A DNA stretch of 64,000 bases. Origin: Streptomyces sp. V1I1 (GTDB taxonomy: Bacteria > Actinomycetota > Actinomycetes > Streptomycetales > Streptomycetaceae). This document shows positions 28,909 to 37,023 of this stretch, piece by piece. Numbering within the stretch: the stretch's first letter is position 1; every line of letters starts with the position of its first letter. Location: NCBI RefSeq assembly GCF_030817355.1, contig NZ_JAUSZH010000001.1, forward strand, positions 5,704,501 to 5,768,500, in the 5' to 3' direction. Under the pieces are notes generated by a model. It was not told where the DNA came from and made no database searches. It worked only from the letters and a program-made list of their open reading frames with translations. The translations under genes and the position numbers were made by a program.

Positions 28909-29093
28909 CCCCACCCCGCCCCTTCCCGAAACCCTGACGGGACGTCTGGGGACTGACGCCCCAGACCCGCGAGCGGCAGCTTCGCGCCGCGCACCCGGCA
29001 CGGGCCGGGCCGGTTCTGTCCTCAAGCGCCGGACGGGCTTGAGAAATCAAGCCCGTCCGGCGCTTGAGGACACGGGGTCCGGGGCGGAGCCCC
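28909..29093. repeat. Mosaic palindromic element between uppS and zur
   Basis: It contains three exact modules seen elsewhere: CCCCACCCCGCCCCTTCCCG (28909-28928), CGCCGGACGGGCTTGA in both orientations (29027-29042 and 29047-29062), and GGGGTCCGGGGCGGAGCCCC (29074-29093, reverse of the copies at 6047 and 17592). A further hairpin, GTCTGGGG-ACTGACG-CCCCAGAC, lies near 28945-28967. Confidence 0.75.
29018..29071. terminator. Perfect 25-bp stem with GAAA tetraloop, bidirectional
   Basis: Arms 29018-29042 and 29047-29071 are exact reverse complements, closed by GAAA, a stable GNRA-type tetraloop. The hairpin lies between the convergent uppS and zur genes and would work for either strand. Confidence 0.8.
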
Positions 29094-29095
29094 GG

Positions 29096-29533
29096 TTACT
29101 TGGCGGCGGCCGCCGCCGCGCACTCCGCGCACGTGCCGAAGATCTCGACCGTGTGCGCCACATTCACATAACCGTGCTGCGCCGCGATCGTCTCCGCCCA
29201 CTGCTCCACCGCCGGCCCCTCGACCTCGACCGCCTTACCGCACACCCGGCACACCAGATGGTGGTGATGGTCGTCCGTCGAGCAGCGCCGGTAGACGGAC
29301 TCGCCGTCGGACGTGCGCAGCACATCCACCTCGCCCGCGTCCGCGAGCGACTGCAACGTGCGGTAGACCGTGGTCAGACCCACCGAGTCGCCGCGGTGCT
29401 TGAGCATGTCGTGCAGATCCTGCGCGCTGCGGAACTCATCCACCTCGTCGAGCGCCGCAGCCACCGCGGCACGCTGCCGGGTCGACCGGCCTCGCACCGG
29501 GGCGGTGTTCCCGCCGATTGGCGCCGTCGTCAC
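29096..29533 (-). CDS. zur: Zinc uptake regulator Zur (Fur family)
   Basis: A 145-residue Fur-family metal-sensing repressor. The winged helix carries AQDLHDMLKHRGDSVGLTTVYRTLQSLADAG (about 44-75, split). The metal sites include the His-rich DDHHHHLVCRVCGKAVEVEG (Cys pair about 100/103) and C-terminal CAEC (about 136-139). The GTG start at 29533 follows GAGGAGGC. It is the last gene of znuACB-zur, so it should be autoregulated through the operon promoter. Position and partners distinguish Zur from Fur or Nur. Confidence 0.92.
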   Translation of the reverse strand: MTTAPIGGNTAPVRGRSTRQRAAVAAALDEVDEFRSAQDLHDMLKHRGDSVGLTTVYRTLQSLADAGEVDVLRTSDGESVYRRCSTDDHHHHLVCRVCGKAVEVEGPAVEQWAETIAAQHGYVNVAHTVEIFGTCAECAAAAAAK

Positions 29534-29588
29534 AGGTGCCTCCTCGCTTTGCCCGCACACATGTCGGGCCATTCTGCCAGGCCCGGGG

Positions 29589-30482
29589 TCAGACCTTGAC
29601 GTCGTCACCCGGCCGTCGTGCGCCCGGCCCCTCCATGGTGCACTCGGCCTCGCTCGCCTCCAAAGCTCGCGCACGCCGCCTTGCCAGGGGCGTCGCCAGC
29701 GCGGTCAGCGTCACGAAGATCGCTATGGCCAGCAGGACGATCGTCGCGCCAGGGGGTACGTCCTGGTAGTACGAGGTGGCGGTTCCGGCCAGCGTCACGG
29801 CGATGCCGATCCCCACCGCCACCGTGAACGTCGCCCTGAACGACCGCGAAATCTGCTGGGCCGCGGCCACCGGCACCACCATCAGCGCGCTGACCAGCAG
29901 CAGCCCGACCACACGCATCGCCACACTGACCGTGACCGCCGCGGTCACGGCGATCAGCAGATTCAGCGCACGCACCGGCAGACCGGTCACCCGCGCGAAC
30001 TCCTCGTCCTGGCTGACAGCGAACAGCTGCCTGCGCAGCCCCAGCGAGACCAGCACCACAAAGGCGGCGAGCAGCACGATCGCGGTGAGGTCCTCGTCGG
30101 AGACCGTGGACAGCGAGCCGAACAGGAACGAGCTCAGATTCGCGGTGGACCCGGCGTCCGAGATGTTGATCAGCAGGACACCGCCCGCCATGCCGCCGTA
30201 GAAGAGCATCGCCAGCGCGATGTCGCCGCGGGTGCGTCCGTACGCCCGGATCAGCTCCATCGCGATCGCGCCGACGACCGAGACAATCGTCGCCATCCAC
30301 ACCGGGTTGGTCGACAGCAGAAAGCCGAGACCGACGCCGGTCATCGCGACATGGCCGATGCCGTCGCCCATCAGCGCCTGTCGGCGCTGCACCAGATAGA
30401 TGCCAACGGCCGGCGCGGTGATGCCGACCAGCACGGCCGCGATGAGCGCCCGCTGCATAAAGGCCGTCTCGAGGATTTCCAT
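29589..30482 (-). CDS. znuB: Zinc ABC transporter permease
   Basis: A 297-residue ABC-3 family membrane permease with about eight transmembrane helices. Hallmarks are GDGIGHVAMTGVGLGFLL near residue 40 and the cytoplasmic coupling region QLFAVSQDEEFARVTGLPV. It begins 2 bp after the ATPase stop and is followed by zur after 55 bp. It forms the channel through which ZnuA-delivered zinc enters the cytosol. Confidence 0.92.
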   Translation of the reverse strand: MEILETAFMQRALIAAVLVGITAPAVGIYLVQRRQALMGDGIGHVAMTGVGLGFLLSTNPVWMATIVSVVGAIAMELIRAYGRTRGDIALAMLFYGGMAGGVLLINISDAGSTANLSSFLFGSLSTVSDEDLTAIVLLAAFVVLVSLGLRRQLFAVSQDEEFARVTGLPVRALNLLIAVTAAVTVSVAMRVVGLLLVSALMVVPVAAAQQISRSFRATFTVAVGIGIAVTLAGTATSYYQDVPPGATIVLLAIAIFVTLTALATPLARRRARALEASEAECTMEGPGARRPGDDVKV

Positions 30483-30484
30483 GA

Positions 30485-31246
30485 TCAGGTCAGCAGTCCC
30501 GTGCGGAGCGGCTCGTCGGCCGCATGCGGATGTACGTGGTCGTGGCCGGGCAGCGCGTGCTGGCCCACAGCCTCCGGCGGCGGCCCGTCATGGACCACAC
30601 AGCCGTCGCGCAGCACCACCGCGCGGTCGATCAAGGGCTCCAGCGCGCCCAGCTCGTGCAGCACCAGCAGCACGGTCGTCCCGGCCGCGACCTGCTCGCG
30701 CAGCGTGCCGGCCAGGATCTCCTGGCTGACCAGGTCCACGCCCGCCATCGGCTCGTCCATGATCAGCAGTTCCGGGTCGGACGCCAGCGCACGCGCTATC
30801 AGCACCCGCTGGTGCTGGCCGCCGGAGAGGGCGTTCACCGAGTCCTTGGCGCGGTCGGCGAGCCCGACGAGCTCTATGGCGCGCTGCACGGCCGCCCGGT
30901 CGGCCTTCGACAGCCGGCCCAGCCTCGTACGGGACAGACGCCCGGAGGAGACGACCTCACGCACCGTCGCGGGCACACCGCTCGACGCGGTGGTGCGCTG
31001 CGGTACGTAACCGACGCGCGACCATGCGCGAAAGCGCCGCAGCTCCGTGCCGAACAGGGCGATCTCGCCGCCGGTGAGCGGCACTTGGCCGATAAGGGAG
31101 CGCACGGCGGTGGACTTGCCCGAGCCATTGGCCCCGAGCAGCGCAACGACCTCACCGCGCTGGACGGTGAGGTCGATGCCGCGCAGCACGGGCCGCGAGC
31201 CGAGCGTGGCCTGAGCCCCGCGGATGGATATGACGGGCTCGCTCAC
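30485..31246 (-). CDS. znuC: Zinc ABC transporter ATP-binding protein
   Basis: A 253-residue ABC ATPase. Walker A GANGSGKST, Q-loop YVPQR, signature LSGGQHQRVLIARAL, Walker B LLIMDEP and switch His (VLHELG) are intact. The C-terminal tail GHDHVHPHAADE is His-rich and may bind zinc. The GTG at 31246 follows CGGAGG; a GTG at 31270 overlapping the znuA stop is the alternative. Two bp separate it from znuB. Confidence 0.92.
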   Translation of the reverse strand: MSEPVISIRGAQATLGSRPVLRGIDLTVQRGEVVALLGANGSGKSTAVRSLIGQVPLTGGEIALFGTELRRFRAWSRVGYVPQRTTASSGVPATVREVVSSGRLSRTRLGRLSKADRAAVQRAIELVGLADRAKDSVNALSGGQHQRVLIARALASDPELLIMDEPMAGVDLVSQEILAGTLREQVAAGTTVLLVLHELGALEPLIDRAVVLRDGCVVHDGPPPEAVGQHALPGHDHVHPHAADEPLRTGLLT

Positions 31247-31266
31247 GGATGCCTCCGATGCAGATA

Positions 31267-32292
31267 TCACTTCGCGCCGAGAGCCTTCTGCAGCGCGTCG
31301 AGGTTGGACTGCATCACCTCGACGTAGTCGCGGCCCTTGGACTTGTCCGTGATCCCCTCGAGCGGATCGAGGACGTCCGTCTTCAGTCCGGCGTCCTTGG
31401 CGAGGGTCTTGGCGGTCTTGTCGCTGGCGAGCGTCTCGAAGAAGACCGTGGTGACCTTGTCCTTCTCGGCGATGTCCTGCAGTGCCTTGATACGGGCCGG
31501 GCTCGGCTCGGACTCGGGGTCGAGGCCCGCGATGCCCTCCTGGTCCAGGCCGTACCGCTCGGCGAGGTAGCCGAAGGCGGAGTGGGTGGTGATGAAGGTC
31601 TTGGTCGTGGTGTTCTTCAGGCCCTGCTGGAACGCGGTGTTCAGCCCGTTCAGCTTGCCGACCAGCGCCTCGGTGTTCTTCTTGTAGTCCGCGGCGTGGT
31701 CCGGGTCGGCCTTCTCCAGGGAGGCACCCACCCCCTTGGCGACCTCGGCGTACTTCACGGGGTCGAGCCAGATGTGCGGGTCGGCGCCGGCCTCGCCCTC
31801 GCCCTCGTGGGCATGCTCGTCGTGGCCGGACTCCTCATGGCCGGACTCTTCCTGGCCGGGCTCTTCGTGGCCGGGCTCTTCGCCCTCGTGGCTGTGGCCG
31901 CCCTCCGTGCCATGGTGCTCGAGCTTGGCCAGGGTGGCGGCGTCGACCTTGTTCTTCGCCTCGGACTGGGCGATGGCCTTGTCGACGGCGGGCTGGATGC
32001 CCTTGAGGTAGAGGATGTAGCCGGCTTCGTTCAGCTCGGCGGTCTGGCGGGGCTTGAGTTCGAGATCGTGCGGCTCGACGCCCGGCTCGGTGAGAACGGA
32101 GACGGAGACGTGGTCGCCGCCGATCTGCTCTGCGAGATACTGCATGGGGTAGAACGACGCCACCACCTTCAGCTTGTCGCCGTTCCTGCCGCCGTCGGCG
32201 GCATTGGAGCTGGAGCAGGCGGAAACGGCCATGAGGCCGAGGGCGACGGCTCCGGCGGCGACGGTGGTGGGTATGAGGCGGCGTACGTTCAT
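31267..32292 (-). CDS. znuA: Zinc ABC transporter substrate-binding lipoprotein
   Basis: A 341-residue cluster A-I metal-binding lipoprotein. The signal sequence ends in lipobox MAVSAC with the Cys near residue 26. Mature ligands include the VEPHDLELKP region and HSAFGYLAERYG. A long acidic His-rich loop (about 120-165; repeats of GHEEPGQEESGHEE type) is characteristic of zinc rather than manganese binders. The ATG at 32292 gives the best signal peptide but has no ribosome site; a second in-frame ATG at 32301 exists. Candidate Zur boxes overlap and precede the start. Confidence 0.92.
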   Translation of the reverse strand: MNVRRLIPTTVAAGAVALGLMAVSACSSSNAADGGRNGDKLKVVASFYPMQYLAEQIGGDHVSVSVLTEPGVEPHDLELKPRQTAELNEAGYILYLKGIQPAVDKAIAQSEAKNKVDAATLAKLEHHGTEGGHSHEGEEPGHEEPGQEESGHEESGHDEHAHEGEGEAGADPHIWLDPVKYAEVAKGVGASLEKADPDHAADYKKNTEALVGKLNGLNTAFQQGLKNTTTKTFITTHSAFGYLAERYGLDQEGIAGLDPESEPSPARIKALQDIAEKDKVTTVFFETLASDKTAKTLAKDAGLKTDVLDPLEGITDKSKGRDYVEVMQSNLDALQKALGAK

Positions 32293-32328
32293 GACAGTCA
32301 TTTTCAACAAAACTGGAAACGATTGTCA
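32291..32328. promoter_or_regulatory. Two candidate Zur boxes
   Basis: ATGACAGTCATTTTCAA (32291-32307) and TGGAAACGATTGTCA (32314-32328) both resemble the recalled actinobacterial Zur half-site pattern (TGAAAATG/CGATTTTCA). The second lies just upstream of the znuA start and the first overlaps it, so bound Zur would block transcription or initiation. The divergent glyS gene starts 108 bp away. Confidence 0.6.
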
Positions 32329-32435
32329 ACAAAGCTGCCGGGCTCCCGCTGCCCCAACCGATTTGATCCAGGGGGTGCGGCCGCCGGTAACCTGAAGCAT
32401 TCGCCGTTCGTCGTCGTCGTAATGAAGAGAGCACC

Positions 32436-33818
32436 GTGGCCGCCGACAAGATCGACACCATTGTCAACCTGAGCAAGCGCCGTGGCTTCGTCTACCCCTG
32501 CAGCGAGATCTACGGTGGTCAGCGTGCCGCCTGGGACTACGGGCCGCTGGGTGTCGAGCTGAAGGAGAACATCAAGCGTCAATGGTGGCGCTACATGGTC
32601 ACCTCGCGCGAGGACGTCGTCGGTATCGACTCGTCGGTGATCCTTGCCAGTGAGGTCTGGGAGGCGTCGGGCCACGTCTCCACCTTTACCGACCCGCTCA
32701 CCGAGTGCACCTCCTGCCACAAGCGCTTCCGCGCCGACCACCTGGAGGAGGCGTACGAGGAGAAGCACGGCAAGGCCCCCGAGCACGGCCTCGCCGACCT
32801 GAACTGCCCCAACTGCGGCAACAAGGGCACCTTCACCGAGCCCAAGCAGTTCTCCGGCCTGCTCGCCACCCACCTCGGCCCCACCCAGGACTCCGGCTCC
32901 ATCGCCTACCTGCGCCCCGAGACCGCCCAGGGCATCTTCACCAACTTCGGCCAGGTCCAGCAGACTTCCCGCAAGAAGCCGCCGTTCGGCATCGCCCAGA
33001 TGGGCAAGTCGTTCCGGAACGAGATCACGCCCGGCAACTTCATCTTCCGCACCCGCGAGTTCGAGCAGATGGAGATGGAGTTCTTCGTCAAGCCCGGCGA
33101 GGACGAGCAGTGGCAGGAATACTGGATGGAGCAGCGCTGGAACTGGTACCGCGACCTTGGTCTCCGTGAGGAGAACATGCGCTGGTACGAGCACCCGGCC
33201 GAGAAGCTCTCCCACTACTCCAAGCGCACCGCCGACATCGAGTACCGCTACCAGCTCGGCGGCAACGAGTGGGGCGAGATGGAGGGCGTCGCCAACCGCA
33301 CCGACTACGACCTCTCCGCGCACTCCAAGGCTTCCGGCCACGACCTGTCGTACTTCGACCAGGAAGCCGGCGAGCGCTGGACGCCGTACGTCATCGAGCC
33401 TGCCGCCGGTGTCGGCCGCGCCATGCTCGCCTTCCTCCTCGACGCGTACAACGAGGACGAGGCCCCCAACGCCAAGGGCGTCATGGAGAAGCGCACCGTG
33501 ATGCGTCTCGACCCGCGCCTCGCGCCCGTCAAGGTCGCTGTGCTGCCGCTGTCCCGCAACCCGCAGCTCTCGCCGAAGGCCAAGGGCCTGGCGGCCGACC
33601 TGCGCAAGAACTGGAACATCGAGTTCGACGACGCCGGCGCCATCGGCCGCCGCTACCGCCGCCAGGACGAGATCGGCACGCCGTTCTGCGTCACCGTCGA
33701 CTTCGACACCCTCGACGACGACGCCGTGACCGTGCGCGAGCGCGACACGATGAAGCAGGAGCGCGTCTCCCTGGACCAGATCCAGGGCTACCTCGGCAGC
33801 CGCCTGCTCGGCTGCTGA
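32436..33818 (+). CDS. glyS: Glycyl-tRNA synthetase (class II, single-chain)
   Basis: A 460-residue homodimeric class II aminoacyl-tRNA synthetase charging tRNA-Gly. Motif 1 region [15 protein letters not shown], motif 2 [26 protein letters not shown] and motif 3 [14 protein letters not shown] are visible. An insertion has paired cysteines (CTSCHKRF and CPNCGNKG, about 90-130), a zinc-like site. The C-terminal anticodon domain ends near residue 455. The GTG start follows GAAGAGAG. A repeat block and a perfect 16-bp terminator follow. Confidence 0.95.
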   Translation: MAADKIDTIVNLSKRRGFVYPCSEIYGGQRAAWDYGPLGVELKENIKRQWWRYMVTSREDVVGIDSSVILASEVWEASGHVSTFTDPLTECTSCHKRFRADHLEEAYEEKHGKAPEHGLADLNCPNCGNKGTFTEPKQFSGLLATHLGPTQDSGSIAYLRPETAQGIFTNFGQVQQTSRKKPPFGIAQMGKSFRNEITPGNFIFRTREFEQMEMEFFVKPGEDEQWQEYWMEQRWNWYRDLGLREENMRWYEHPAEKLSHYSKRTADIEYRYQLGGNEWGEMEGVANRTDYDLSAHSKASGHDLSYFDQEAGERWTPYVIEPAAGVGRAMLAFLLDAYNEDEAPNAKGVMEKRTVMRLDPRLAPVKVAVLPLSRNPQLSPKAKGLAADLRKNWNIEFDDAGAIGRRYRRQDEIGTPFCVTVDFDTLDDDAVTVRERDTMKQERVSLDQIQGYLGSRLLGC

Positions 33819-33820
33819 CA

Positions 33821-33880
33821 CCCGCGGACGCCTGCGGATGTTTGCGGACGTCTGCGGATGTCTGGGACGTCTGGGACGTA
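33821..33880. repeat. Short 9-10 bp tandem repeats after glyS
   Basis: Units CCCGCGGACG, CCTGCGGATG, TTTGCGGACG, TCTGCGGATG, then TCTGGGACG and TCTGGGACG run tandemly from 2 bp after the glyS stop to the terminator. The first four are 10-mers with alternating GACG/GATG ends; the last two are 9-mers. Confidence 0.75.
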
Positions 33881-33881
33881 C

Positions 33882-33917
33882 GAAAGGCCGGCCGGGCCAC
33901 AGCCCGGCCGGCCTTTC
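33882..33917. terminator. Perfect 16-bp stem terminator after glyS
   Basis: GAAAGGCCGGCCGGGC (33882-33897) and GCCCGGCCGGCCTTTC (33902-33917) are exact reverse complements with a CACA loop. The 5' A-run and 3' T-run flanks make it a bidirectional intrinsic-type hairpin. Confidence 0.85.
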
Positions 33918-34062
33918 CATGCCGCCTACAGCGCCTGGAAGGTGGCGTCTGAGCGCCCGTTGAACGCCCGCTGGGCTACGCATGGGGCAACAGAGCGACA
34001 AGAGTCTCCTGTTGATGTTGTCCCTGCTGCACACTGGGCGCAGTCGTCACCAGGAGGACACG

Positions 34063-34266
34063 ATGCCGTCCATGACCACCAGCAAGGTGAGCAGATGGGA
34101 TCAGCACGGCCGCGAACACATCGTGCACGTACAGAAGTCGGGCATGCAGCGGACGCTGACCTGCGACACCTGCGGCTGGCGCAAAGGGGCGCAGTTCCTG
34201 CCCTGGCTCAAGGCCGAAGAACACCTCGCCGAGGCCCACCAGGCGACGGTCGACCCGAGCGCGTGA
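34063..34266 (+). CDS. Small protein with a C2H2-like zinc-binding motif
   Basis: A 67-residue protein: beta strands EHIVHVQKSGMQRTLTCDTCGWRKG (split) followed by a helix with two His residues (EEHLAEAHQ). The pattern C-x2-C-x15-H-x4-H is that of a C2H2-type finger, with a tryptophan after the second Cys. ATG at 34063 follows AGGAGG. Small proteins of this kind are common in Streptomyces; function unknown. DNA or RNA binding is an inference from the motif only. Confidence 0.7.
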   Translation: MPSMTTSKVSRWDQHGREHIVHVQKSGMQRTLTCDTCGWRKGAQFLPWLKAEEHLAEAHQATVDPSA

Positions 34267-34295
34267 GCTGAACGCTCCGGCCTGGGCGCCTGGCT

Positions 34296-34580
34296 TCAGG
34301 CGCTCAGGCCGCGCAGCACCAGATCGGCAACCGCCGCGAACTCGCCGTCGATCGTGGGCTTCTGCCACTCCGGCGCATACGCCGGATCATGGAAACGGGC
34401 CGTAGCGTCGAACACCGCCTGCGCCGCCACGCTCGGCTCCGTGAACGCGAACTGCTCGGCGCGTACGCCCTCGTCACCGGCCTCGTGCCGCTTCGCGTCG
34501 AACAGCGTCGTCAGCCAGAAGCGCAGCCTCACCGGGGCCGGGTGCTCCGTGCCATTGGTGATCTTCGCCAGCTCCTTCAC
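34296..34580 (-). pseudogene. Truncated TetR-type regulator, C-terminal domain only
   Basis: 94 codons resembling the end of a TetR regulator: LRFWLTTLFDAKRHEAGDE, then AAQAVFDATARFHDPAYAPEW and FAAVADLVLRGL. The wording matches C-terminal ligand domains of the TetR/AcrR type. The DNA-binding helix-turn-helix that should precede it is absent; upstream sequence on this strand has no TetR-like coding. It lies at the edge of a decay zone with two more gene fragments. A short intact gene of unknown function is the alternative. Confidence 0.55.
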
Positions 34581-34786
34581 GGTCCGCTACAGCCAGCGGC
34601 TGGTCCCGCCTCGCGCAGTGCAGCGCCCGGGCCTCGACCGAAAACTGGTATCGCGAGGCCCCCCGGCGAGGTACCGTCACCTGCATGTCTTCGTTCTTCC
34701 AGATCTACGAGTGAGAGGGCGGCGGGTCCACTCCCGCCCCCGTCTGACGATTCCCGAGTCACTTCTCACCACGATGGGAGAACCCC

Positions 34787-34987
34787 GTGGCCAAGAGCCG
34801 TAACAACCTCCTCGGCGTGGGCGGACAGCGAAAGAAGCTGTCCCGAGCCGACCAGCAGGGCAACGGTCCCGCGCGCAACGCCGATCGCAAGGCGGCCGCC
34901 GACCAGAAGCAGGACCTGGTGCGCAAGATGCGCGAGCGCGCCCAGGGCGGCAGCACGCAGGATGCGCCGCAGGAGGAGCTGGCCTGA
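34787..34987 (+). CDS. DUF6243-like small basic protein
   Basis: A 66-residue very basic, low-complexity helical protein (KSRNNLLGVGGQRKKLSRADQ at the start, then ADQKQDLVRKMRERAQGG). It matches my memory of the Streptomyces DUF6243 family. Nucleic-acid binding is plausible from its charge but unproven. The GTG start follows GGGAG. A perfect 17-bp hairpin starts 7 bp after the stop. Confidence 0.75.
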   Translation: MAKSRNNLLGVGGQRKKLSRADQQGNGPARNADRKAAADQKQDLVRKMRERAQGGSTQDAPQEELA

Positions 34988-34993
34988 TCAGGA

Positions 34994-35032
34994 CCGTGGG
35001 CCCGGACCGCGCGATGCGGTCCGGGCCCACGG
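34994..35032. terminator. Perfect 17-bp stem terminator
   Basis: CCGTGGGCCCGGACCGC (34994-35010) and GCGGTCCGGGCCCACGG (35016-35032) pair exactly around a GCGAT loop, just after the DUF6243-like gene. Three near-identical CAGTTCGGTT direct repeats follow at 35051-35074. Confidence 0.8.
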
Positions 35033-35069
35033 CCGTGTCCGGGTGCTGTGCAGTTCGGTTCAGTTCGGT

Positions 35070-35252
35070 TCAGTCCACCGTGCCCGGCAGGCGCAGGCTC
35101 AGCAGCGCCGTCAGCGCGATCATCGCCAGTTGCACCAGCAGCGTGACGGTCAGCGCCTGGCGCATCCCCGCCTCCGCGGCCAGCGCCAGGAACAGCGAGC
35201 CCAGCGTGGCCACGCCCAGTGCCAGCGCGGACTGCTGTGTCGTCACCATCAC
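35070..35252 (-). pseudogene. C-terminal fragment of an MFS drug exporter
   Basis: The segment TQQSALALGVATLGSLFLAL followed by MRQALTVTLLVQLAMIALTALLSLRLP is the last two transmembrane helices of a DHA2/EmrB-type MFS protein, ending in a normal stop. Upstream on the same strand the reading runs into unrelated sequence at about 35250, where a broken regulator on the opposite strand begins. Only about 60 residues of roughly 480 remain. Confidence 0.65.
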
Positions 35253-35840
35253 CCCATCTCTTCGCGCTGGCCGGCACCGCCGACCCGGCGCCCGGCACAC
35301 CCTGCCCGACCGTGACTCCGGCGCTGCGGCAGATGCTGGAGCAGCTCGAACCGATCCCGGCATGCATCCAGAACAGCCGGTACGACATCCCGCCTACAAC
35401 CGCACGTACGGACGGCTGCTCTGCGACCTCGACGCCCTGCCGCCCGAGGACCGCAACTGCATGATCCTGGCCTTCACGAATGACGACTGGCGGGCGGCGG
35501 TCGCCGATCTGGGGGACGTCAGCCGGACCATGGCCGCGAAGTTCCGCGCCTCGATGGCCGAGCATCTCGCGGAGCCGCCTGGAAATCGCTGCTCGGCCGG
35601 CTGGAGTCGGTCTCGCCGGAGTTCCGGGAGGTGTGGGCGCGCCATGAGGTCATCGACCAGGGCGGCAGGACGAAGTACATCCGCAACGCCCATGTCGGCC
35701 TGCTGCACCTCGAGCACAACAACCTGTGGCTCGGGCCCGCGGCCGGTCTCCGCCTGGTCAGTTACGTCCCCCTCGACGACGACTCCCGCGAGCGCCTGGA
35801 GAAGCTTCAGGCGCTCGCGGTCGCCGACGTCAGCCCGTGA
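35253..35840 (+). pseudogene. Broken MmyB-type XRE regulator
   Basis: Three consecutive frames together encode an MmyB-like ligand domain: HLFALAGTADPAPG and LRQMLEQLEPIPACIQNSRYD; then YGRLLCDLDALPPEDRNCMI and FTNDDWRAAVADLGDVSRTM; then LLGRLESVSPEFREVWARHE and HVGLLHLEHNNLWLGP to a stop at 35838-35840. Frameshifts lie near 35390 and 35575. The N-terminal helix-turn-helix is missing: the match begins at HLFALAG, where the MFS fragment ends. MmyB-type regulators often control adjacent short-chain dehydrogenases or exporters. Confidence 0.7.
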
Positions 35841-36993
35841 AGCGGGTAACCGCGGGGACCAGGTCGCCCTGCTTGGCGATGCCCACGGTCCACAGGTCGG
35901 CGCTCTGCGGGACCGTGCTGAATCCCCGTACCACCACAGCGGGGTCGGCGCCCTGCTCCCAGCGGCTCTGCTGCCCGTTCCAGCGCAGGGCGACGGAGAC
36001 CGCGCCCTTGCCGCCGACCGCCCACAGCGCTCCGTCCCCGGCCCGTCCGACCGCCCGGAGCCGACCGTCGGCGATGTCGGGTGTGGTGACGGCGGCCCAC
36101 TTCTTGCCGTCCCAGTGCAGCGCGTAGGGGCGGTCCGGCCCCTTGGAGTTCACGCCGCCCACGGCCCAGATGTCGTCGGCGCCCAGTGCGGTGATGGCGC
36201 TGACGAAGGGGTCTTCACCGCTTTTGCCCGCGGGAGCGTCGACGCGCTTCCAGGACGTGCCGTCCCAGTGCAGCAGCAGGGCGGTCTGATCGGTGGTGCC
36301 GGTGCCGTAGACCGTGCCCGCCGCCCAGATGTCGTCGGGCGCGACGGCGGCGAGGCTGGTGAGTTCGCCCTTGCCGACGTCGGGCAGGGACTGCCGGCGC
36401 CAGGCCGAGCCGTCCCACGACTGGATGGCGGGTACCGCGTTCTTGATGGACTGCGGCACCGCCCGGCCGGCCGTCCATGCCTTTCCGTCGGACGTCGTCG
36501 CCACCGCGTCGGGCACTACCCGGCCGGCCGGGTCCCGGTCCAGGTTGCGCGTGGTCCACGAAGTGCCGTCCCAGTGCGCCGTGTTGGCGCCGACCGCCCA
36601 GATGTCCTTGGCCGAGCGGACGGCGAGTGCCTGCGGGAAGCTGTCGTTCGGCAGCGTCGACTCCTGGGCCCAGGAGGTACCGTTCCAGCGCAGGGCCAGC
36701 GCCTCCACTTTGGTCGCGCTCAGCCGGTAGCCGACGGCCCACGCCTGTTTGTCGCTGAGCGCGGCCACGGCGGTGAGGTCGCCCTTCGTCACGGGCACCG
36801 GCGTCTGCTGCCACTGTCCGGCGACGCGGGACGTTGCGGCGGAGGCGTCCGACCCGGTGGGGGCGGGTGCGGGACCGGCCCAGCCCGTGCCGGCGACGAC
36901 CAGGCCGCCGGTCGCGATGGCGCCGGCGGCCAGCGCCGCCAGAACGGGCGACCGGCCGACGTGCGGGCGCCCGGATGGCTTGCTCGTATGCAT
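35830..36993 (-). CDS. Secreted beta-propeller-like repeat protein
   Basis: A 387-residue protein with an N-terminal signal or anchor segment (about 18-40, AALAAGAIATGGLVVAGTGW) followed by about seven repeats of roughly 45 residues with the pattern DxWAVG...xLxWDGxxW (for example KDIWAVGANTAHWDGTSW and DDIWAVGGVNSKGPDRPYALHWDG). This suggests a beta-propeller acting outside the cell. No catalytic motif is seen. The ATG at 36993 follows AAGGA. It overlaps the broken XRE gene by 11 bp at the 3' ends and lies 30 bp after a dioxygenase gene. Confidence 0.78.
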   Translation of the reverse strand: MHTSKPSGRPHVGRSPVLAALAAGAIATGGLVVAGTGWAGPAPAPTGSDASAATSRVAGQWQQTPVPVTKGDLTAVAALSDKQAWAVGYRLSATKVEALALRWNGTSWAQESTLPNDSFPQALAVRSAKDIWAVGANTAHWDGTSWTTRNLDRDPAGRVVPDAVATTSDGKAWTAGRAVPQSIKNAVPAIQSWDGSAWRRQSLPDVGKGELTSLAAVAPDDIWAAGTVYGTGTTDQTALLLHWDGTSWKRVDAPAGKSGEDPFVSAITALGADDIWAVGGVNSKGPDRPYALHWDGKKWAAVTTPDIADGRLRAVGRAGDGALWAVGGKGAVSVALRWNGQQSRWEQGADPAVVVRGFSTVPQSADLWTVGIAKQGDLVPAVTRFTG

Positions 36994-37023
36994 CACGGAA
37001 ATCCTTCGGTGATCGGCGGTCGG

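Noticed and set aside
34697..34726. A nine-codon ORF, MSSFFQIYE, before the DUF6243-like gene
   Set aside because: Too short to support, no run of a regulatory amino acid and no adjacent attenuator; kept only as a note.
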